Below the pieces are notes generated by a model that did no database searches, had not been told where the DNA came from, and worked only from the letters and a program-made list of their open reading frames with translations. From Euonymus europaeus (Eukaryota; Streptophyta; Magnoliopsida; Celastrales; Celastraceae), in the NCBI GenBank assembly GCA_963580455.1, contig OY756967.1, positions 12,732,501 to 12,796,500 of the forward strand: a stretch of DNA of 64,000 bases, in the 5' to 3' direction. A program made the position numbers and the translations under genes. The stretch's first letter is position 1; the number at the start of each line of letters is the position of its first letter. Below, piece by piece: positions 1-11,800 of the stretch.

Positions 1-3000
1 AAGATTATTTCGATGCCAAAACACCAACTTTCTGTGATAAATTGACAAAACCGTTCAAATCCCCTCCATAGAGAGAGTAGAGAAACTTCGGAAAATCAAA
101 GTTGCTCGGTGTACACTTTTTATTTTTCTTCTATGTTAAATTTTACGAAAATGAGCTTTTAAGATTATTTCGATGCCAAAACCCCAACTTTCTATGATAA
201 ATTGACAAAACCGTTCAAATCCCCTCCATAGAGAGAGTAGAGAAACTTCGGAAAATCAAAGTTGCTCGGTGTACACTTTTTATTGTTCTTCCATGTTAAA
301 TTTTACGAAAATGACCTTCCAGGATTATTTCGATGCCAAAACACCAACTTTCTATGACAAATGGACAAAACCGTTAAAAGCTCCTCCATAGAGAGAGTTG
401 AGCAACTTTGGACAATCAAAGTTGCTCGGTGTACACTTTTTATTGTTCTTCTATGTTAAATTTTACAAAAATGAGCTTTTAGGATTATTTCGAAGCCAAA
501 ACACCAAGTTTCTGTGACAAATGGACAAAACCGTTAAAAGACCCACCATAGAGGGAGTAGAGCAACTTCGGAAAATCAAAGTTGCTCGGTGTACACTTTT
601 TATTGTTCTTCTATGTTAAATTTTACGAAAATGAGCAGCCATGATTATTTTGATGCCAAAACACAAACTTTCTATGACAAAGAGGCAAAACTGTTAAAAG
701 CTCCTCCATAGAGAGAGTTGAGCAACTTCGCACAATCAAAGTTGCTCGGTGTACACTTTTTATTGTTCTTCTTTGTCAAATTTTACGAGTATAAGTTTCC
801 AGGATTATTTCGATGCCAAAAAAGAAACTTTCTTTGACAAATGGACAAAACCGTTAAAAGCTCCTCCATAGAGAGAGTTGAGCAACTTCGGACTATCAAA
901 GTTGCTCGGTGTACACTTTTTATTGTTCTTCTATGTTAAATTTAACGAAAATGAGCTTCCAGGATTATTTCGATGCCAAAACACCAACTTTCTATGACAA
1001 ATTGACAAAACCGTTAAAAGCTCCTCCAGAGAGAGGGTTGAGCAACTTCGGACAATCAAAGTTGCTCGGTGTACACTTTTTATTGTTCTTCTTTGTCAAA
1101 TTTTACGAGTATAAGCTTCCAGCATTATTTCGATGCCAAAACAACAACTTTCTATGACAAATGGACAGAACCGTTGAAAGCTCCCTCATAGAGAGAGTTG
1201 AGCAACTTCGGACAATCAAAGTTGCTCGGTGTACACTTTTGATTGTTCTTCTATGTTAAATTTTACGAAAATGAGCTTCCAGGATTATTTCGATGCCAAA
1301 ACACCAACTTTAAATGACAAATGGACAAAATCGTTAAAAGCTCCTCCAGAGAGAGAGTAGAGAAACTTCGGACAATCAAAGTTGCTCGGTGTACACTTTT
1401 TATTGTTCTTCTAAGTTAAATTTTTCGAAAATGAGCTTACATGATTATTTCGATGCCAAAACACGAACTTTTTATGACAAATAGACAAAACCGTTAAAAG
1501 CTCCTCCATAGAGAGTGTTGAGCAACTTCGGACAATCAAAGTTGTTCGTTGTACACTTTTTATTGTTCTTCTTTGTCAAATTTTACGAGTTTAAGCTTCC
1601 AGGATTATTTCTATGCCAAAACAACAACTTTCTATGACAAATGGACAAAACCGTTAAAAGCTCTCCCATAGAGAGAGTTGAGCAACTTCGGACAATCAAA
1701 GTTGCTCGGTGTACACTTTTTATTGTTCTTCCAGGTTAAATTTTACGAAAATGAGGTTCCAGGATTATTTCGATGCCAAAACACCAACTTTCTATGACAA
1801 ATGGACAAAACCGCTGAAAGCTCCCTCATAGAGAGAGTTGAGCAACTTCGGATAATCAAAGTTGCTCGGTGTACACTTTTTATTGTTCTTCCAGGTTAAA
1901 TTTTACGAAAATGAGGTTCCAGGATTATTTCGATGCCAAAACACCAACTTTCTATGACAAATGGACAAAACCGTTAAAAGCTCCTCCATAGAGAGAGTTG
2001 AGCAACTTCGGACTATCAAAGTTGCTCGTTGTACACTTTTTATTGTTCTTCTTTGTCAAATTTTACGAAAATGAGCTTCCTGGATTATTTCGATGTCAAA
2101 ACAGCAACTTTCTATGACAAATTGACAAAACCGTTAAAAGCTCCTCCATTGAGAGAGTTGAGCAACTTCGGACTATCAAAGTTGCTCGGTGTACACTTTT
2201 TATTGTTCCTCTATGTTAAATTTAACGAAAATGACCTTCCAGGATTATTTCGATGCCAAAACACCAACTTTCTATGACAAATGGACAAAACCGTTAAAAG
2301 CTCCTCCATAAAGAGAGTTGAGCAACTTCGGAAAATCAAAGTTGCTCGGTGTACACTTTTTATTTTTCTTCTATGTTAAATTTTACGAAAATGAGCTTTT
2401 AAGATTATTTCGATGCCAAAACACCAACTTTCTGTGATAAATTGACAAAACCGTTCAAATCCCCTCCATAGAGAGAGTAGAGAAACTTCGGAAAATCAAA
2501 GTTGCTCGGTGTACACTTTTTATTTTTCTTCTATGTTAAATTTTACGAAAATGAGCTTTTAAGATTATTTCGATGCCAAAACACCAACTTTCTATGATAA
2601 ATTGACAAAACCGTTCAAATCCCCTCCATAGAGAGAGTAGAGAAACTTCGGAAAATCAAAGTTGCTCGGTGTACACTTTTTATTGTTCTTCCATGTTAAA
2701 TTTTACGAAAATGACCTTCCAGGATTATTTCGATGCCAAAACACCAACTTTCTATGACAAATGGACAAAACCGTTAAAAGCTCCTCCATAGAGAGAGTTG
2801 AGCAACTTTGGACAATCAAAGTTGCTCGGTGTACACTTTTTATTGTTCTTCTATGTTAAATTTTACAAAAATGAGCTTTTAGGATTATTTCGAAGCCAAA
2901 ACACCAAGTTTCTGTGACAAATGGACAAAACCGTTAAAAGACCCACCATAGAGGGAGTAGAGCAACTTCGGAAAATCAAAGTTGCTCGGTGTACACTTTT

Positions 3001-3452
3001 TATTGTTCTTCTATGTTAAATTTTACGAAAATGAGCAGCCATGATTATTTTGATGCCAAAACACAAACTTTCTATGACAAAGAGGCAAAACTGTTAAAAG
3101 CTCCTCCATAGAGAGAGTTGAGCAACTTCGCACAATCAAAGTTGCTCGGTGTACACTTTTTATTGTTCTTCTTTGTCAAATTTTACGAGTATAAGTTTCC
3201 AGGATTATTTCGATGCCAAAAAAGAAACTTTCTTTGACAAATGGACAAAACCGTTAAAAGCTCCTCCATAGAGAGAGTTGAGCAACTTCGGACTATCAAA
3301 GTTGCTCGGTGTACACTTTTTATTGTTCTTCTATGTTAAATTTAACGAAAATGAGCTTCCAGGATTATTTCGATGCCAAAACACCAACTTTCTATGACAA
3401 ATTGACAAAACCGTTAAAAGCTCCTCCAGAGAGAGGGTTGAGCAACTTCGGA
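1..3452 (+). repeat. 2400-bp higher-order repeat (15 monomers)
   Basis: Bases 1-1052 reappear at 2401-3452 almost unchanged, an offset of 2400 bp or 15 monomers. Shared rare variants prove common descent: accaagtttctgtg near 505 and 2905, the block with gaggcaaaactg near 683 and 3083, and aaaagaaactttcttt near 819 and 3219. One difference is accccaac versus acaccaac at 181 and 2581. The match ends at 1053, where gacaatc is met by gactatc. Confidence 0.93.
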
Positions 3453-6400
3453 CTATCAAAGTTGCTCGGTGTACACTTTTTATTGTTCTTCTATGTTAAA
3501 TTTTACGAAAATGAGCTTCCAAGATTATTTCGATGCCAAAACACCAACTTTCTATGAGAAATAGACAAAACTGTTAAAAGCTCCTTCATAAAGAGAGTTG
3601 AGCAACTTCGGACTATAAAAGTTGCTCGGTGTACACTTTTTAATTTTCTTCTATGTCAAATATTATGAGTATAAGCTTCCAAGATTATTTCGATGCCAAA
3701 ACAGCAACTTTCTATGACAAATGGACAAAACCGTTAAAAGCTCCTCCGTAGAGAAAGTTGAGCAATTTCGGACAATCAAAGTTGCTCGGTGTACACTTTT
3801 TATTGTTCTTCTTTGTCAAATTTTACGAGTATAAGCTTCCAGCATTATTTCGATGCCAAAACAACAACTTTCTATTTAAAAGCTCCTCCATAGAGAGAGT
3901 TGAGCAACTTCGGACTATCAAAGTTTCTCGGTGTACACTTTTGATTGTTCTTCTATGTTAAATTTTACGTAAATGAGCTTCCAGGATTATTTCGATGCCA
4001 AAACACCAACTTTAAATGACAAATGGACAAAACCGTTAAAAGCTCCTCCAGAGATAGAGTTGAGCAACTTCGGAAAATTAAAGTTGCTCGGTGTGTACTT
4101 TTTGTTGTTCTTCCATGTTAAATTTTAGGAAAATGAGCTTCCAGGAGTATTTCGATGCGAAAACTCCAACTTTCTATGACAAATGGACAAAACCGTTGAA
4201 AGCTACCTCATAGAGAGAGTTGAGCAACTTCGGACAATCAAAGTTGCTCGGTGTACACTTTTTATTGTTCTTCCATGTTAAATTTTACGAAAATGAGCTT
4301 CCAGGATTATTTCGATGCCAAAACACCAACTTTCTATGACAAATGGACAAAACCGTTAAAAGTTCCTCCATAAAGAGAGTTGAGCAACTTCGGAAAATCA
4401 AAGTTGCTCGGTGTACACTTTTTATTGTTCTTCTATGTTAAATTTAACGAAAATGAGCTTCCAGGATTATTTCGATGCCAAAACACCAACTTTCTATGAC
4501 AAATGGACAAAACCGTTAAAAGCTCCTCCATAAAGAGAGTTGAGCAATTTCGGAAAATCAAAGTTGCTCGGTGTACACTTTTTATTGTTCTTCTATGTTA
4601 AATTTTACGAAAATGAGCTTTTAAGATTATTTTGATGCCAAAATACCAACTTTCTGTGATAAATTGACAAAACCGTTCAAATCCCCTCCATAGAGAGAGT
4701 AGAGAAACTTCGGAAAATCAAAGTTGCTCGGTGTACACTTTTTATTGTTCTTCCATGTTAAATTTTACGAAAATGAGCTTCCAGGATTATTTCGATGCCA
4801 AAACACCAACTTTCTATGACAAATGGACAAAACCGTTAAAAGTTCCTCCATAGAGAGAGTTGAGCAACTTTGGACAATCAAAGTTGCTCGTTGTACACTT
4901 TTTATTGTTCTTCTATGTTAAATTTTACAAAAATGAGCTTTTAGGATTATTTCGAAGCCAAAACACCAACTTTCTGTGACAAATGGACAAAACCGTTAAA
5001 AGACCCACCATAGAGAGAGTAAAGCAACTTCGGAAAATCAAAGTTGCTCGGTGTACACTTTTTAATTTTCTTCTATGTCAAATATTATGAGTATAAGCTT
5101 CCAAGATTATTTCAATGCCAAAACAGCAACTTTCTTTGACAAATGGATAAAACCGTTAAAAGCTCCTCCGTAGAGAAAGTTGAGCAATTTCGGACAATCA
5201 AAGTTGCTCGGTGTACACTTTTTATTGTTCTTCTTTGTCAAATTTTACGAGTATAAGCTTCCAGCATTATTTCGATGCCAAAACAACAACTTTCTGTGAC
5301 AAATGGACAGAACCGTTGAAAGCTCCCTCATAGAGAGAGTTGAGCAACTTCGGACAATCAAAGTTGCTCGGTGTACACTTTTGATTGTTCTTCTATGTTA
5401 AATTTTACGAAAATGAGCTTCCAGGATTATTTCGATGCCAAAACACCAACTTTAAATGACAAATGGATAAAATCGTTAAAAGCTCCTCCAGAGAGAGAGT
5501 AGAGAAACTTCGGACAATCGAAGTTGCTCGGTGTACACATTTTATTGTTCTTCTAAGTTAAATTTTTCGAAAATGAGCTTACATGATTATTTCGATGCCA
5601 AAACACGAACTTTTTATGACAAATAGACAAAACCGTTAAAAGCTCCTCCATAGAGAGTGTTGAGCAACTTCGGACAATCAAAGTTGTTCGTTGTACACTT
5701 TTTATTGTTCTTCTTTGTCAAATTTTACGAGTTTAAGCTTCCAGGATTATTTCTATGCCAAAACAACAACTTTCTATGACAAATGGACAAAACCGTTAAA
5801 AGCTCTCCCATAGAGAGAGTTGAGCAACTTCGGACAATCAAAGTTGCTCGGTGTACACTTTTTATTGTTCTTCCAGGTTAAATTTTACGAAAATGAGGTT
5901 CCAGGATTATTTCGATGCTAAAACACCAACTTTCTATGACAAATGGACAAAACCGCTGAAAGCTCCCTCATAGAGAGAGTTGAGCAACTTCGGATAATCA
6001 AAGTTGCTCGGTGTACACTTTTTATTGTTCTTCCAGGTTAAATTTTACGAAAATGAGGTTCCAGGATTATTTCGATGCCAAAACACCAACTTTCTATGAC
6101 AAATGGACAAAACCGTTAAAAGCTCCTCCATAGAGAGAGTTGAGCAACTTCGGACTATCAAAGTTGCTCGTTGTACACTTTTTATTGTTCTTCTTTGTCA
6201 AATTTTACGAAAATGAGCTTCCTGGATTATTTCGATGTCAAAACAGCAACTTTCTATGACAAATTGACAAAACCGTTAAAAGCTCCTCCATAGAGAGAGT
6301 TGAGCAACTTCGGACTATCAAAGTTGCTCGGTGTACACTTTTTATTGTTCCTCTATGTTAAATTTAACGAAAATGACCTTCCAGGATTATTTCGATGCCA

Positions 6401-8894
6401 AAACACCAACTTTCTATGACAAATGGACAAAACCGTTAAAAGCTCCTCCATAATGAGAGTTGAGCAACTTCGGAAAATCAAAGTTGCTCGGTGTACACTT
6501 TTTATTTTTCTTCTATGTTAAATTTTACGAAAATGAGCTTTTAAGATTATTTCGATGCCAAAACACCAACTTTCTGTGATAAATTGACAAAACCGTTCAA
6601 ATCCCCTCCATAGAGAGAGTAGAGAAACTTCGGAAAATCAAAGTTGCTCGGTGTACACTTTTTATTTTTCTTCTATGTTAAATTTTACGAAAATGAGCTT
6701 TTAAGATTATTTCGATGCCAAAACACCAACTTTCTGTGATAAATTGACAAAACCGTTCAAATCCCCTCCATAGAGAGAGTAGAGAAACTTCGGAAAATCA
6801 AAGTTGCTCGGTGTACACTTTTTATTGTTCTTCCATGTTAAATTTTACGAAAATGACCTTCCAGGATTATTTCGATTCCAAAACACCAACTTTCTATGAC
6901 AAATGGACAAAACCGTTAAAAGCTCCTCCATAGAGAGAGTTGAGCAACTTTGGACAATCAAAGTTGCTCGGTGTACACTTTTTATTGTTCTTCTATGTTA
7001 AATTTTACAAAAATGAGCTTTTAGGATTATTTCGAAGCCAAAACACCAACTTTCTGTGACAAATGGACAAAACCGTTAAAAGACCCACCATAGAGGGAGT
7101 AGAGCAACTTCGGAAAATCAAAGTTGCTCGGTGTACACTTTTTATTGTTCTTCTATGTTAAATTTTACGAAAATGAGCAGCCATGATTATTTTGATTCCA
7201 AAACACAAACTTTCTATGACAAAGAGGCAAAACTGTTAAAAGCTCCTCCATAGAGAGAGTTGAGCAACTTCGCACAATCAAAGTTGCTCGGTGTACACTT
7301 TTTATTGTTCTTCTTTGTCAAATTTTACGAGTATAAGTTTCCAGGATTATTTCGATGCCAAAAAAGAAACTTTCTTTGACAAATGGACAAAACCGTTAAA
7401 AGCTCCTCCATAGAGAGAGTTGAGCAACTTCGGACTATCAAAGTTGCTCGGTGTACACTTTTTATTGTTCTTCTATGTTAAATTTAACGAAAATGAGCTT
7501 CCAGGATTATTTCGATGCCAAAACACCAACTTTCTATGACAAATTGACAAAACCGTTAAAAGCTCCTCCAGAGAGAGGGTTGAGCAACTTCGGACTATCA
7601 AAGTTGCTCGGTGTACACTTTTTATTGTTCTTCTATGTTAAATTTTACGAAAATGAGCTTCCAAGATTATTTCGATGCCAAAACACCAACTTTCTATGAG
7701 AAATAGACAAAACTGTTAAAAGCTCCTTCATAAAGAGAGTTGAGCAACTTCGGACTATAAAAGTTGCTCGGTGTACAGTTTTTAATTTTCTTCTATGTCA
7801 AATATTATGAGTATAAGCTTCCAAGATTATTTCGATGCCAAAACAGCAACTTTCTATGACAAATGGACAAAACCGTTAAAAGCTCCTCCGTAGAGAAAGT
7901 TGAGCAATTTCGGACAATCAAAGTTGCTCGGTGTACACTTTTTATTGTTCTTCTTTGTCAAATTTTACGAGTATAAGCTTCCAGCATTATTTCGATGCCA
8001 AAACAACAACTTTCTATTTAAAAGCTCCTCCATAGAGAGAGTTGAGCAACTTCGGACTATCAAAGTTTCCCGGTGTACACTTTTGATTGTTCTTCTATAT
8101 TAAATTTTACGTAAATGAGCTTCCAGGATTATTTCGATGCCAAAACACCAACTTTAAATGACAAATGGACAAAACCGTTAAAAGCTCCTCCAGAGATAGA
8201 GTTGAGCAACTTCGGAAAATTAAAGTTGCTCGGTGTGTACTTTTTGTTGTTCTTCCATGTTAAATTTTAGGAAAATGAGTTTCCAGGAGTATTTCGATGC
8301 GAAAACTCCAACTTTCTATGACAAATGGACAAAACCGTTGAAAGCTACCTCATAGAGAGAGTTGAGCAACTTCGGACAATCAAAGTTGCTCGGTGTACAC
8401 TTTTTATTGTTCTTCCATGTTAAATTTTACGAAAATGAGCTTCCAGGATTATTTCGATGCCAAAACACCAACTTTCTATGACAAATGGATAAAACCGTTA
8501 AAAGCTCCTCCATAAAGAGAGTTGAGCAACTTCGGACAATCAAAGTTGCTCGGTGTACACTTTTTATTGTTCTTCTATGTTAAATTTAACGAAAATGAGC
8601 TTCCAGGATTATTTCGATGCCAAAACACCAACTTTCTATGACAAATGGACAAAACCGTTAAAAGCTCCTCCATAAAGAGAGTTGAGCAATTTCGGAAAAT
8701 CAAAGTTGCTCGGTGTACACTTTTTATTGTTCTTCTATGTTAAATTTTACGAAAATGAGCTTTTAAGATTATTTTGATGCCAAAATACCAACTTTCTGTG
8801 ATAAATTGACAAAACCGTTCAAATCCCCTCCATAGAGAGAGTAGAGAAACTTCGGAAAATCAAAGTTGCTCGGTGTACACTTTTTATTGTTCTT
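1053..8894 (+). repeat. 4142-bp tandem duplication (26 monomers, one short)
   Basis: Bases 1053-4752 correspond to 5195-8894 at an offset of 4142 bp, which is 26 x 160 minus 18. The missing 18 bp is the one 142-bp monomer (3781-3922 and 7923-8064). Shared private variants include gtgtgtactttttg near 4093 and 8235, and the pair attttgatgccaaaat near 4628 and 8770. The copies part at 4753/8895, where ccatgtta is met by ctttgtca. Confidence 0.92.
3781..3922 (+). repeat. 142-bp satellite monomer with 18-bp deletion (first of 13)
   Basis: This monomer lacks gacaaatggacaaaaccg, so the usual ctttctatgacaaat reads ctttctatttaaaag. The same deletion occurs in monomers starting near 7923, 8865, 10766, 12507, 15529, 22093, 23035, 24776, 25558, 27780, 37521 and 39063. 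Most share the flanking variants agcattatttcg and acaacaac, so they descend from one deletion spread by block amplification. The monomer near 25558 has a different 5' half (gactataagc, aggattatttcg), which suggests conversion or recombination moved the deletion. None was found right of the solo LTR. Confidence 0.95.
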
Positions 8895-11800
8895 CTTTGT
8901 CAAATTTTACGAAAATGAGCTTCCAGCATTATTTCGATGCCAAAACAACAACTTTCTATTTAAAAGCTCCTCCATAGAGAGAGTTGAGCAACTTCGGACT
9001 ATCAAAGTTTCCTGGTGTACACTTTTGATTGTTCTTCTATATTAAATTTTACGTAAATGAGCTTCCAGGATTATTTCGATGCCAAAACACCAACTTTAAA
9101 TGACAAATGGACAAAACCGTTAAAAGCTCCTCGAGAGAGAGAGTTGAGCAACTTCGGAAAATTAAAGTTGCTCGATGTACACTTTTTGTTGTTCTTCTAT
9201 GTTAAATTTTAGGAAAATGAGTTTCCAGGAGTATTTCGATGCGAAAACTCCAACTTTCTATGACAAATGGACAAAACCGTTGAATGCTCCCTCATAGAGA
9301 GAGTTGAGCAACTTCGGACAATCAAAGTTGCTCGGTGTACACTTTTTATTGTTCTTCCATGTTAAATTTTACGAAAATGAGCTTCCAGGATTATTTCGAT
9401 GCCAAAACACCAACTTTCTATGACAAATGGATAAAACCGTTAAAAGCTCCTCCATAGAGAGAGTAGAGCAACTTCGGACAATCAAAGTTACTCGGTGTAC
9501 ACTTTTTATTGTTCTTCTGTGTTAAATTTTACGAAAATGAGCTTTCATGATTATTTCGATGCCAAAACACCAACTTTCTATGACAAATAGACAAAACTGT
9601 TAAAAGCTTCTCCATAGAGAGAGTTGAGCAACTTCGGACAATCAAAGTTGCTCGTTGTACACTTTTTATTGTTCTTCTTTGTCAAATTTTACGACTATAA
9701 GCTTCCAGGATTATTTCGATGCCAAAACAGCAACTTTCTATGACAAATGGACAAAACCGTTAAAAGCTCCTCCATAGAGAGAGTTGAGCAACTTCGGAGT
9801 ATCAAAGTTGCTCGGTGTACACTTTTTATTGTTCTTCTATGTTAAATTTAACGAAAATGAGCTTCCACGATTATTTCGATGTCAAAACACCAACTTTCTA
9901 TGACAAATAGACAAAACCATTAAAAGCTCCTTCATAAAGAGAGTTGAGCAACTTCGGACTATCAAAGTTGCTCGGTGTACACTTTTTAATTTTCTTCTAT
10001 GTCAAATATTATGAGTATAAGTTTCCAGGATTATTTCGATGCCAAAAAAGCAACTTTCTTTGACAAATGGACAAAACCGTTAAAAGCTCCTACATAGAGA
10101 GAGTTGAGCAACTTCGGACTATCAAAGTTGCTCGGTGTACACTTTTTATTGTTCTTCTATGTTAAATTTTACTAAAATGAGCTTCCACGATTATTTCGAT
10201 GTCAAAACAGCAACTTTCTATGAAAAATTGACAAAACCGTTAAAAGCTCCTCCGGAGAGAGAGTTGAGCAACTTCGGACTATCAAAGTTGCTCGGTGTAC
10301 ACTTTTTATTGTTCTTCTATGTTAAATTTTACGAAAATGTGCTTCAAGGATTATTTCGATGCCAAAACACCAACTTTCTATGACAAATGGATAAAACCGT
10401 TAAAAGCTCCTTCATAGAGAGAGTTGAGCAACTTCGGACTATCAAAGTTGCTCGGTGTACACTTTTTATTGTTCTTCTATGTTAAATTTTACGAAAATGT
10501 GCTTCAAGGATTATTTCGATGCCAAAACACCAACTTTCTATGAGAAATAGACAAAACTGTTAAAAGCTCCTTCATAAAGAGAGTTGAGCAACTTCGGACT
10601 ATCAAAGTTGCTCGGTGTACACTTTTTAATTTTCTTCTATGTCAAATATTATGAGTATAAGCTTCAAAGATTATTTCGATGCCAAAACAGCAACTTTCTA
10701 TGACAAATGGACAAAACCGTTAAAACTCCTCCGTAGAGAAAGTTGAGCAATTTCGGACAATCAAAGTTGCTCGGTGTACACTTTTTATTGTTCTTCTTTG
10801 TCAAATTTTACGAGTATAAGCTTCCAGCATTATTTCGATGCCAAAACAACAACTTTCTATTTAAAAGCTCCTCCATAGATAGAGTTGAGCAACTTCGGCC
10901 TATCAAAGTTTCTCGGTGTACACTTTTGATTGTTCTTCTATGTTAAATTTTACGTAAATGCGCTTCAAGGATTATTTCGATGCCAAAACACCAACTTTAA
11001 ATGACAAATGGACAAAACCATTTAAAGCTCCTCCAGAGAGAGAGTTGAGCAACTTCGGAAAATTAAAGTTGCTCGGTGTACACTTTTTGTTGTTCTTCCA
11101 TGTTAAATTTTAGGAAAATGAGCTTCCAGGAGTATTTCGATGCGAAAACTCCAACTTTCTATGACAAATGGACAAAACCGTTGAAAGCTACCTCATAGAG
11201 AGAGTTGAGCAACTTCCTACAATCAAAGTTGCTCGGTGTACACTTTTTATTGTTCTTCCATGTTAAATTTTACGAAAATGAGCTTCCAGGATTATTTCGA
11301 TGCCAAAACACCAACTTTCTATGATAAATGGATAAAACCGTTAAAAGCTCCTCCATAGAGAGAGTAGAGCAACTTCGGACAATCAAAGTTACTCGGTGTA
11401 CACTTTTTATTGTTCTTCTATGTTAAATTTTACGAAAATGAGCTTTCATGATTATTTCGATGCCAAAACACCAACTTTCTATGACAAATAGACAAAACCG
11501 TTAAAAGCTTCTCCATAGAGAGAGTTGAGCAACTTCGGACAATCAAAGTTGCTCGTTGTACACTTTTTATTGTTCTTCTTTGTCAAATTTTACGACTATA
11601 AGCTTCCAGGATTATTTCGATGCCAAAACAGCAACTTTCTATGACAAATGGACAAAACCGTTAAAAGCTCCTCCATAGAGAGAGTTGAGCAACTTCGGAC
11701 TATCAAAGTTGCTCGGTGTACACTTTTTATTGTTCTTCTATGTTAAATTTAACGAAAATGAGCTTCCACGATTATTTCGATGTCAAAACACCAACTTTCT

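Noticed and set aside
385..425. CENP-B-box-like word cttcggacaatcaaag in the monomer
   Set aside because: It matches the TTCGnnnnA half but not the CGGG half of the box, and plants are not known to use a CENP-B box in the mammalian way.
421..580. Monomer as a dimer of two 80-bp halves
   Set aside because: Both halves contain gttaaa and end in caaa. A position-by-position count of my consensus at an 80-bp offset gave 22 of 80 matches, about what chance gives.
909..1157. Recurrent 63-104-codon open frames across the satellite (for example the 82-codon type starting at GTG)
   Set aside because: They repeat because the DNA repeats. The monomer is not a multiple of three, starts are often GTG, there is no domain, and single-base indels are freely tolerated.
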